Shown here in pieces: positions 15,001 through 27,000 of a stretch of 64,000 nucleotides of DNA. This DNA comes from Rhynchonema sp. JSB1_4 (lineage: Eukaryota > Nematoda > Chromadorea > Monhysterida > Xyalidae). The stretch's first letter is position 1. The number at the start of each line of letters is the position of its first letter. The translations under genes were made by a program, and so were the position numbers. The DNA is taken from contig JASAMV010008327.1 of the NCBI GenBank assembly GCA_030248065.1, forward strand, positions 20,470 through 84,469, in the 5' to 3' direction. The notes beneath the pieces are model-generated. The model was not told the DNA's origin and did not search any database. It saw only the letters and a list, made by a program, of their open reading frames with translations.

Positions 15001-18000
15001 ATTGCAGAAGCACTGAACAACAAAGAACAGCAGATAGCGTCACTGCAGCAGGAGCTGAATGTGTCACGTGAAAAGTGCGCTGCGCTGGAAGCTGAACTCA
15101 AGACTGCCAGAGACAGCTTATGTTGGTTTTCAATTTTTAATCGTTTTTATTTCATTTTGGTCTCATCGTGAAGGACGTGACATAGCGCTTATTAAAATAC
15201 GTCATTTTACATTATCAGTATGTCGAAACATTTCGCTTCCTTACCATTGTGAATTGCCTCTGCCGCCCGTGTTGCTATAGTTTGGAAAAGCTGCAAACGG
15301 CACCCATTTCGGTGTCATTATATCATATATCAGAAGGAGCGTGATATAATTATTCTACATAACCACGATTGAGAAAAACCGACATTAGCCCAGACCGAAC
15401 TATCGTTAACCATGTTCAGCCGAGCGTCAATTCCGTATCAAGACGTTGGAGTCGCAGCACGCGCGCATGAGCGACGAAATCAAGCAGAAAGAGACGCAAA
15501 TGAATGAATTAGGCGCTGAATTGGATCGATTGAAACATCAGCAGGACACGGCGGTGGTCGGCAGGGCACGCGCCAGACCCATGGCCAGGACTGGTTAGTT
15601 TGGTGCACTGGCTGCGTGGCTGATGTTTCATATGGAGTGTTATTGTGCTAAATGCGCTATATTTTGGATTGATTATTGAGTCCGCACTGTTTATTGCGAC
15701 ATGATCCTGACAAAGGGATTTTGATTATGCAATGCACAGTGATACGAATCGGATATTCAGGGAAATGCAGAGTAAAAATATCCCTTATAAAATGTTTCAC
15801 GAAACACGGGGTCTCTCGCTGATCTGCAGTTCTCGCAACTACTGTAAAGGCAAACTACACCAACACGAGCCCGATTTCGAAGGTGATGTGTATTCAAAAC
15901 GAATAGAAAGAGAAAATCATCATGCTCCACTTTGTATTCTTCAACATGTAACATTTCCCAAATCACCAGCCACGTATGAATGTTTCACTGTTCTGCCAGC
16001 TGCGAAATCGGGCTCGTGTTGGCGTAGTTTGCCTTTATGTTTGAACATTGTCAAAATGAACAAAAGTTTTCAGCTGCCTCCGCGAGCACTCAAGCTGGTC
16101 AACAACCAGTGGCACAGGTGACCGCGCAGCAGGTTGCTCAGGTTATTGTCGACTGTTTTTATCAATCTTGTCGATTTTTGCTAGTTTTACATCAAAATGA
16201 AATCCGCTGTGAACTGCGCCAGGGTTCTTGCTGGTCGTTTTCGTTTGTCATGAACACGGGATCTGACGGAAGAGATCTTATAAAACAGCGGTTGCGGTGA
16301 TGTTGCACTCCATTTTGGGCAAATTGGGAGACGAAACATGATGTCAAGCGAGAATGTCTGAATTACATCTGTGAAAGCCTATTTTTTGCGCTCGTTTGAT
16401 TTTTGAATATGAAAGCTGAAATACAAGGGACTTCGGTTACAATGGACTCTGGACGGTTCGCAAGCATACATGCAGTAAACACGAGCGAACGTGAAAGAAA
16501 ATGTGTGACCTTTCCTACACCCTAATTCTCACACCCGTGGTTGGGCAAAAATTTTAGAGCAACAATCATCGGTCCATATCAAGCACAGACTGTTGGAGCG
16601 CACCGATATTACGTAAACACCCTTCATGAGTGATGCTTGCGTTTTTTTAGCGTTTTTTGCGCGTTTGTTTGGCAAATTTCCATTAGTCTGAGACTTTAAA
16701 GAATTTCATCTAAAAGTTTTTTTGAAAAATTTTTTTTCCAACCCTGCTTACGCGACCCTTTTCCCCTGACGCAGGACCGCGCCAGTCCGTCGGCGCCTCT
16801 GCCAGTGACTACGTCGAGTCAACAATCCAGCTCAACCTCAACCGCAGCACGTCCCAGAATACGGTTGCCGGCGTTGAACACACAAAGCACGCCGACGGCT
16901 AAGGTTAGCTGGTTGGGATTTTAGATGGTTGTGGAATTTTGGACTGATGGTTTTGTCGTCAAATGTTTTCGTCAAATCAAGCAATAATACATGAGCCCCA
17001 AATGAGCGCGAGAAATAATGCATGTGATTTAACGAAACGATTTGACGCGGTGATTTGACGACATTACTATAAGCCAATTTTTGTTCTGTTTTTTTTCCAA
17101 CTGATGCTTCGCATTATCCATTAGCCAATGAATAGTTGTGCGCGAAACAGTTTTTTGATGAGATGTTATAAATTCAGGTTGGACCCACGATCCAAACGAC
17201 CACTCGTGTTTTCGCCGCGCAGCCGGCCGATCAAAGCACAAGTTGGTATTTTGGCGTTGCGATAATTTCGTTATTTGTTTGTTTGTCTATTTTGTTTTTA
17301 TTCGCAGCTAGCAGACAGCAGCGAGACTTGTACAAACAGGAATAAGATGGGGGAAGTCGTAAAGCCTTTCGAATGCAGATTAAAAGCTACTGAAACAATA
17401 AGTATATGGACACAGAATTACAAAGTTGTTGTCATTGTTATGCGGCGATGTTGTGTAACGAAATAATGCGCCACACAATTATCTTGATGATTCTATTTAT
17501 CGTGAAAGTTTTTGTGTTTAATATTGTTCCCTTTTTAGTCCCCGCGGTTTTTCACGCGATTACTAAGTGTGGCTGGCTAAACATTTCGCTCCGTCAGCGG
17601 TTTCCCTCACTATTATTATGATGATGGTGAGCACAATAAGTGCGCAGCAAAAAATTCAAGTTAAATTTTGCGCAGGCGCCAATAACGGCAGCGGCAGCAA
17701 TACGACAACGAGCACGACCACAGTCGCATCAAGCGTGCCGGTTCACGCCGTGTCCGTTGCGCCGATGTTAGCCGCCAGCGCAGCAGCAGCAGCAGCAGCG
17801 ACTGTTGGTGGTGACACTGGTGCTGCGCACAACACTGCGCCACCGCAGGCCGTTGTACAACCGCACGTCGACGCGCAGCAAGGTTGTTGTTGTTGTTGCT
17901 GTTGTTGTTGTTGTTGTTGTTGTTGTGGGGGATTGTAGTTTGAGACGCTGATGATGACCTGGTGCGCCAGTTGGCTGTTTGCTTGCACGTACGTGCTGGT

Positions 18001-21000
18001 CAGCACAGTTGCTCGTCCGGAGCGGGAACAGGCGGTACCCCCACTTTTTTGGGGGGAACAGACGCACCTACCTGGGGGAAGGGCGGGAAAATCCAAATTT
18101 GGAGAAGTCATTTCTAAGGTGGAAAAGTTGACCCATTTTGCCCATTTTTTGTAAAAATCCCAATAAAAAGGGTATTTTTGGCGATGTTTGACAACATTCA
18201 CCTAAAAATCACCAATTTCATGCCTAAAAATGCTTATTTTAGGCCGAAATTTGCTTGTCTCAGGCAAAAAATTGGGGGGAGCAGACGTGCCCGGAAGGGG
18301 AGCATGCGGCAGGCCTGTGAAACATCAGTTCAATGCAGTGATGTAGTTGTGGGATAATACCCCCAAACCCAGGTCAGCTGTCTACGTATGTCTAGTGACA
18401 AATCTGTACCCATTCCAAAGCCAGCTATCCGTGTCCACCCCCTACCCTGTCCGGACATCAACCAAAGAGTGTGGATTTTAGTCCCACAATGATCACTTTA
18501 TGGTCCAAAATAGTCACATTCGCTCATATTTTTAATAACATGCAGAAAGTTACGCGTTTTAAGGCCTATCTTGGCATAATTTTTACCCATTTAGTTACCC
18601 CTGGCTTTGACTTCTGGACTAATACCCCCAAATCGGTATACCCGGCCAGCTATCTATGTCTACCACCCTGACAACTGCACCACTGGTTCACCGACAGCGA
18701 CAACACGCGTGTGCTTGTTGTCTCTTTCTGACAACATTTTGTGTCAAATTTTGAGCTCATATTTTGTCGTTTGTTTATTGCGGTTAAGCCTACGTCTACT
18801 GCGGTGAACAAGCAACACGCTGAGGTCATTTGGGCGTGAAACATCAGCGCTTCAATTCGACTCTGTTTATTCACACGACAAAAGTCAAAAGCTGGAATTC
18901 AATGCATGTCGTGAAATCCATAAATTGCACGATCTATCATCACGGAAATTTACAACAATTCCTCAGGGCGGGCGAACTTAGGTGAAATCCGGAACCCGGA
19001 AATAAGTTGCATTCAAAAACACAGAACATTTCTGAGCTGAGCCCCGGAACTACTTCTGGAAAACGCACGATTTTACGTGCAAAAATAATGCGTTTTCCGG
19101 AAATATTTCCGGATTCCGATTTCCGGAATCACCTTAGCGCATCCTTACCATGGCCAATCCATCACAGATTCATCCGTGTCGGGCAGTATGGACATTGTAC
19201 CGCCAACTCGTTCCCTCGCCGCCAGCACAACGACGGCAACGACTACTTCAATGTTGTTTGGAACATCAGCCAGCTTGGTGGACTCATCGGCCGAGGCACA
19301 GGCCGCGCAGCCAAGCACCAGCAGGAAACGGACGGTGGATGAAATGTGAGTGTGTTTCTGGCGTTAAAAAAATGCAAAATGTGCGATGAGTTGTTGGTTG
19401 GTTGGTCTTCTGGGTTGTTCTTGCGCAAGCGTGAACACAAGCTCGTGTTTTTGTTTTTGGGAGTCACGTGGCCAGCTGGTTGACGCTGACGATGACCTGG
19501 TGCACCGCCCGGCTGAAACAGTAGGCCGAAATGCGCAAGCAAAAGCATGCTGCACAATAATTGCATGTTTTTGGTGTGATGCGCCTGGATGTGTAACATC
19601 AGCTGGCTGGCCGCGTGCGCACCGTGTTCGGGCATAAAAACAGCGCAGCTGGGCAGTTTGATCCGTTTTTTACGTTTTTTTGGTAGTGAGTTTCTTTCCA
19701 TGTTTCGGTGAGAGAATATACCGCAGTAGCACCCGATCCAGGACTCACATCTTATCTATATACGAGCTGAAACATTCCGTGACGCCTGTGCACTGGCAGT
19801 CGATAACGCTGCGGTCAAAACAGTGGCACAACATGCTTCAGACATGAAAAAAGTGATTAATAGCGATCAAACATATTGTCAGCGCACATTCATTTTGCAG
19901 CACACGCACAATCGAAAAATAATATTATTGTTCTTGCAGAGATTCGTCACACATCAAACGATCCCGTACAAGTCCGTTCGAACAAGCCCAGGTGTCCACC
20001 AGCACCAATGCAGCACAGCCTCGTCGATTGATTGCACGATTGCCGCAACCGATTAGTAGTCACGGTGAAACATCAGCTGTTGGTGGAGCTGCTGCGGCTG
20101 TAGCTGATGCTGGAAATGAAGGTTGTGCATTTTTGGATTTGTTTGGTTTGTTTTTTTTTGTGACTTATTGTCATGTGATAAAGATTATAATCGGGTTTCG
20201 GTGTGGTGCAGTTTGGTTGTGTCTCTGACCGGACTCAGAGAGCAGCGCAATGTAAAATACACTGGCAGGCGAGAAAAAAAACAGTTTTTTTCGCGAAAAA
20301 ATAAAAGGGTTCTTTGTGACAGTATAATTGTACCGGAACTGATTGTAGCGGATGAGATTCACTAACTGCAACTTCGGAACAACCAGGCAGTCATGTGATG
20401 TTTTTGACTTGTGCTGCATTAGATTGGAATGTGTGTGCGCACTGCTAAACCAGCTTATATTGTGTAATCTTCCATGTACTAGTCAGTTGCGTCAGTTTGC
20501 TTTCTCCGCAACATCAAGAGTAAATGCAAGAGAGCTACGGACGGTTGATGCTCATGTGCGCATTTTCAACGCTCGTTGTCACGTCACGTTTTCTGCATTT
20601 CCACATTGTGCCGTATTAGATATGTATGATCTCGTGCTTTTTGCTTCAGTTTATTCATTTGCACAGTGGGGCGGGCGTGCAGTCACTTTGGGACCGAACA
20701 ATGTTTCGATTTGTGATTATAAGCAATGCAGTGTCGTGAATCACACGCTTTAACTGATAAGCACACACAAGACAGATCAATAATGTTTGCATGAAATGTT
20801 ATAAAGAAAATCAATCATTGAATCATTGTTGGCGTCTGCCACATTTGATATGCTAATGTGCTTATCGCTCTTGTCAGTTGTCAGTGATCGGATAGCAACA
20901 ACCGAAATTTAAAAAAAATACTACACACTAACCCTTGAAACATTTCCCAACAGTGCACCGACTCGAACCAGTGCACAAGCTAACCATCTGGCTGGCTAGC

Positions 21001-24000
21001 TGATGTTTCAACAAATCTATATGATGTCAACCCGAACCTAATTATTCTTGCAGCCGTTGCGTCATCGCAGGACGAGACAGCCGATAACTTGGCAGCTGCA
21101 GCTGAAATGAGCGGCTACAACATCATTCGGCAGCTCGACCGCGCCACAGCTGCGGCAAGGGCAGTGGTTAATGTTCAAGGGGCTAGTGTCCCTGATCATC
21201 AAGGCGAAGACGACGGGGATGTGATACAAGTGGGCGATGAATCGGATGATGAAACATTAGCTGTCGACGATGGACAACAGCAGGGCGTCGTTATTGTCGG
21301 CCAGGAGGAAGTGGGTTGATGATTGTAATGTTGTCAATATTTTTTTCGATGAGGCTCAGAAATAGTATGTGTTCTTGTTGTCGTGTTCGGTTGAAGCAGC
21401 CGTAGTCTAACATATCAGGCGACCAATAACTTTTCTGAGTTAAGAAGGCAGTGTTTTTCATATTTCTGCAGAAAGCTATGGCAGAAGCAAAGCGCAGGCG
21501 GAAAGTTCTACGCGTCGTTTTCGAGTGAAACATCAGCGGTCAAGCCGTTGAAAAACGTCTGATTTGAACATTGAACACCCACTGAGCAACATCAAACTGT
21601 CCAACGAGACCATAAAGTTGGAAAAGTTACCGTTTTTTTATACTTATATCATTTGCAGGACGAAAGTGACAACGAGCCGGAGATGCTCGACGAGGAAATG
21701 GATGCGGGCGGTGGTCAGGGGGGCGACGGAATGTACGACGATCTGGATCTTTTGCCTGAACAACAACAACAGGTTGGGGTATTGGAGAGGGGGGGGGGGG
21801 GGTTAGACGAATTGTGAACGATAGGCGTTGCAGGTTTATTGCGCAATGTTTGCAAGTTTTTATTAGTTTCACAATTGATTTGGCAATATCGGTTGACAAG
21901 GGCGGATCTAGGGAGCAAGTTTTGGTGCATTTCAGAAAGAAAAGAAAAAAGGACACCCTAAATCGCAGAATTTTACCCTGAATACCTAAAAAAAACCCAG
22001 AAATCGCGAGATTCAAGATTAAAAAACCTTCAATATTCTCACTGTCATATTTTGTATGCCATTTAGTTTAAAAATCGCCAAATTCGAAACAAGCATTGAA
22101 TAAAAGCGACTTCAAAAAACGGGACATGTACCAGAAAAAATGACTTGATGACTAATTTGGTCCCTCCCCTTGGCCAAATGCTGGATCCATCACTGTTCCT
22201 TGATAATGATCTTTTATCTTGGTTGAGGCTTTACAAAACTGATTGGAGCAACGGAGTTGAGAACGACCATAGTGAAGTTCGGAAACATTTCTTAGCGACG
22301 AACGAGATTTATGCAACTTGCTGAATCTGTGATAAGAGAATAAAAAAATAAAATTTCATAGGCCGACGATGACATCGACGTTCTACAATTGCAAGAGGGC
22401 GTCAGAGGCGGGCAGCAGGGCGACAATTATGATCAGATTCCCAGCGGTTGGTTGTGTTTTAGTTTTGTTGTTGTTTCTTCGAGATTCGTAGCTTCAGATT
22501 GTCACAGACGGCACCGGCCACGGAGGTCATTCTCACGTGAAACATCAGCCTATGATCGTTTGCTGCGATCTGACTTTGGATCTCAATGAAATTATACAAA
22601 TGCTGTTATGATTTTGGATAAAGTGTGCGCTTTTTTCTCCTGCAGATCTACAAGCATACGGCGGTATTGCAATTCCGGCGCTCAATCCCGACTTTGACCA
22701 GCCGCAGGGATACATGGGCGATCAGCAGATGTTGGATGTGACGCCCGCTTCCGGTATGTGTGTGCAGGATAATTTTCTCTTGATTTTTGTAATTGTTTTA
22801 TTTGTGATTCTTTTTCAGCAGTTGAGAGCGCGTTGTGCATTTAGTTACAAATTGGCTGTCCAGAGTAACCACAGTAATGCACGCAGCCTATATTCATACT
22901 GTATTCATTCGTGGTTATCATGCCCATTGTTTGTTGCTATTATTTAGCCGTAATATTTTTGCCCCGAACTAAGCAAACAAACAGCAATATATTATCACAT
23001 TGCACAATGTCACGCACAGGTGCAGCAGCGCAGCAAGATTTCGTGTCAGCGAGTGGACAGGGGGACAGTGAAGTGCCAACAGCACCGAGTTACATGCGCA
23101 GCGCATTCGCACGACCCGGCCAGGCCGCATCTGCGTCGGTCACCTATTTGGAAGGGTTGGTTGTTGGGTTTTTTTTCGCATTTTTGTTGTTTAATGGCGA
23201 TTGAGAGGCGATCTTGAATAATCAAGGCTTTGCTTTTTCAATTCTTCGATTTGTCATTGCCACGGTTCTGATCAGCGTGTTGATGGTTGCTTTGATCATA
23301 AATGTTTCACCATCACTATAAATTCCGGCTAAAGAGTGACGACCCGCAATTACCCCTTTTTCTTCAACAGGTGAAAACATGACCGCCCAAAAATCAAAAT
23401 AGAATTCGAAATAAAAACGAATGCGACAAGGTTTTTTCACTGCTTCTGCATCACTGTGAGAAACCAAAACCGAACTATTCGTTGTCACACATAACAGTTG
23501 CATATCGACATGCAATTTTTCTCAATTATTTATTGTGGCAAGTTAATCATGCTCAAATCGACAAGTAATCTAGTTGCCTGTCGGGTTGCCTGACAAAAAT
23601 TCGGTTTGCCAATGTCAAGCGGCCTTGTAAAATTAAAAAATAACCCTGATTTGAGCAAAAATAAATAGCAATCAAATGTTTCAGGTCGCAAATGCCGCAG
23701 AGCAGCGGAATGGGCGGCTTCCAAGCCGCGAGTACTTTTGGTGAGACAATCTGTTGATTTTCGGCTAATTCTAATGCAGTTGACGCACGTCGAGTCGCAC
23801 ATAGTCGTCCTCGTCGCAGGCAGAAATGATCTCAAGAAATACATAGATTATTCATGAGTTTCGTCGACGACATTAGAATTAGCCCGAATTTCTTTCATGT
23901 CCTGTTTTTTCTCTGGCATAAATTTGATAACACATATTAAATTATCAAGGGAGCTGTTTTGCACTAGTCTTTCTTTGTCGCAGGTGGTTTCGGCCGTCAA

Positions 24001-27000
24001 CGTGGTCCCGAGTGGAGCATTGTGTCGTCGGAACAACCACCCGAAGTTGTGCTAGGTCAGAAATCGGGATTTCGGTTTTGTTTGTTTTATTTGTGGGTTT
24101 TGCGTGACATCAATCACGTTTAAAGTGTTGCGCTCGGGAACAAGATACCGGCTTGAACCTGTGATGTGCTAATGCGTGACAGCAGAATTCCATACTTTGC
24201 GTGATTCTGTAAGTGCTGTTGGTGGCACTAATCGACCTAAACAAACAGCAATATAAATAAAAATCGGGGGAATCGATTCCCGAAATATTAGGCGAACTAT
24301 TCTTGAGACAGTTCTGACGAGCATTCCCTAAAACGCTATGATATTCTTCAAAATTATCACCAATTGGCGCATCAAATAAGTTTGTGGGGTGGCTGATGTT
24401 TCACTTGGCAATGACCCAGGATGTCGACCGAGCGCTGCTCACTAACTGGATCATAAGCTGCAATTAAATAAAATAAAAATAAAAACCAATCACAAAGCAC
24501 AAAGTAACCATCAAGTCAAAGTCAATAACGTTTTTTTATAATCCACGCTCAGATACGGACAGCAACGAGGCCACATCCAGCACGCAGCCATCAGCCGTCG
24601 TGCCGAATGATGATGATGAGGTGGTGATGCCACATGTTGCACAGGTTGGAATGGGGGTGAGGAGATTGTGTCCGTCAGTTGGAATTGTCTGATGTTTGTC
24701 GATCATTTGAGCCTTTTGTTGGTAAAATGTGCCGTCGATGTTTGGCGAGAACTAAGCGCTTGCCTGGACATTGCTGGAACAGGTGATTCAGTTCATTCCC
24801 GGCTGTAACATCCACCAGCCAGCCGTCTAAGTGTGTGTATTTGTGGACCTATATGTACATAGTTGTATTGTTGCTGCAAACGCTTATCTGAATCTTGCTC
24901 CAAGCGTGGGCTATACAGTCTAGACTCTTTATAGTGACGTGATCATGAGCGATTATTTTCTGTCTCCCTATAAAGAATATCTACTGTATAGAGGAGTGTA
25001 TGGCAAATACGAAGTTGAAGATGGATCGGGAACCAAGATAGCGTAGAAAAATATGAAGGGTTGCGCTATAAAGAGTGTCACGATGAAGGGTGTACACCAT
25101 ATGTGGAACAACTAAAGTATAACACAATGAAACATCAGTGCTCTGCTGCTGCGAAGATTATCTTACAGGACGAACCAGCGTTCGCAATGTTGGGCGAGGG
25201 ACAGGTGGAGGATGTGAATCTGGATGAAGGAGATGAGGAGGAGGAGGAGGATGCAGGTTGGTGATGTTTCACTCGATGCACGTAATATCGTTATACTCGG
25301 CACAACTACTATTTAGTGCACAACATTGCGTGGTGCCATTATTTGTAGCTGCTCCGAAACATCTTTGAGTCCAAGAGTGATCAACTTGTTATAGTTTTGT
25401 TCAACGAAGCACATTTGGCTTGTCGTGTTTGATTCGTTGTCAATACGCGTTGTTATTGTGTGTCAAGCCAAGCTCAATGATGTGGTCTGGCCAGCAGCAT
25501 TCGCACTGACGATGACCTGGTGCACGCTTGGTCTGTGAAAACTGGCAGAAACAGACGTACAGCCAAAAGAGACACGCTGGATAATTCACATTGTCTTCAA
25601 TTACTCAATAACGTGATGTGTTCTGAAAAAACACATATCTTCAATCCTTACCTAATCCCATCACCGAGTTTCATACGCTCCCAAACCTATCCAACCTGAT
25701 GTTTCACTCCATCTATATAAATGCAGATGACGATGACGAAGACGAGAGTGACGTGGACGACGGAGCTGGCGAGGAGGCGGAGTTGGCGATGCGCTCGCGG
25801 CTGTTGGAACAATTGGGCAGGGGCCGGGCGTTGGGACAACAATCCGGCGATGAACAAGGGTACGGGATTTGGGCGGGGGGGGGGGGGTGGGGGGGGGGTA
25901 AAAAAAGAAAAAAGGAACAAAAAAAAAAAAAAAAAACAAACCAAAAAAAAAAAAAACACAAAAAAAAACACCCAAACAACAACAACCACCCAAAAAAAAT
26001 TCTCCCCCCCCCCCCAACTCAGAGGGCGCATATTGGGATCAGTCCATATTGTCAACAGTCCAGAACAGATGGTGGGTGGAGCACAAACCCCCCACAAACC
26101 CGGGTGTCGACAACAATAGATTTGGGCTTAGGCGTCAATATTGTTTGGGATGGCGCTTTATTTGTGCGTAAATCGCCAGCTATGCGATACCTGATTGACT
26201 GTGGCGGTTTGTATTATGGCACACAATGTGTGCCATATAAAGTCGTCAGTGTGATAATCATAACGCCAATTTCATCTTTTGTTTTGGTTTCCATTCTCAC
26301 GCTGAATCTGCAGATTTAGGGAAGTTCACATAAAACTTGTTTTCCCCGTTGCAGCAGTGACGGTGAGGCAGGTGCAGCGAGCAGCGCAGCCACAACAACG
26401 ACCGCTACAGTACCGGCCACAAGTACGAGCACGGGCAGCAGAGGTGCGGCTTTGTGGGCGTTTTTATTTTCAAATTTTTCCAATATTTTGTCACCGAATG
26501 CACCTGGTATTTCTGCGGATGCAGCAACTTTGACGCTTGTTCCAATCCCAATATGCGCAAGAATATAATTTTGGTAGTAGCTGTTTTGAAGTTTCAGTCT
26601 TGTTTTCTGATGATTCATCGCTAGATGACCCTCGGTGTTGATTTTCGACAGGGCTGAAAATTGTAGGCCTGAGGCCGTAAAATAACGATATATTTGTACA
26701 GGCAAACTGCACCAACACGAGCCCGATTTCGAAGGTGGCGTGTATTCAAAACGAATAGAAACAGAAAATCATGCTCCATTTTGTAGTCTTCAACGTGTAA
26801 CATTTCCCAAATCAGCAGCCACGTTTGAATGTTTCACTATTCTGCCTGCTGCGAAATCGAGCTCATGTAGACGTAGTTTGCCTTTACATAAATTACACTC
26901 TCATTTCAAATATTGCAGTGATCAAACTGAACATAGTGAGCAGTGGTGGTGAGCCGAGTGGAACATCAGCGGGCACGAGTGCGTCAACGTCAACTGGTGG

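Noticed and set aside
17676..17882. Homopolymeric cysteine or glutamine proteins around the GTT repeat
   Set aside because: Shadow frames of the TPR exon and its microsatellite intron.
20352..20753. 133-aa plus-strand frame
   Set aside because: Inside a TPR intron, without domain or codon bias; exons on both sides join in phase without it.
25661..26319. Long frames through the G/A/C homopolymer block
   Set aside because: Low-complexity products of homopolymers. Only 25727-25859 is a real TPR exon.
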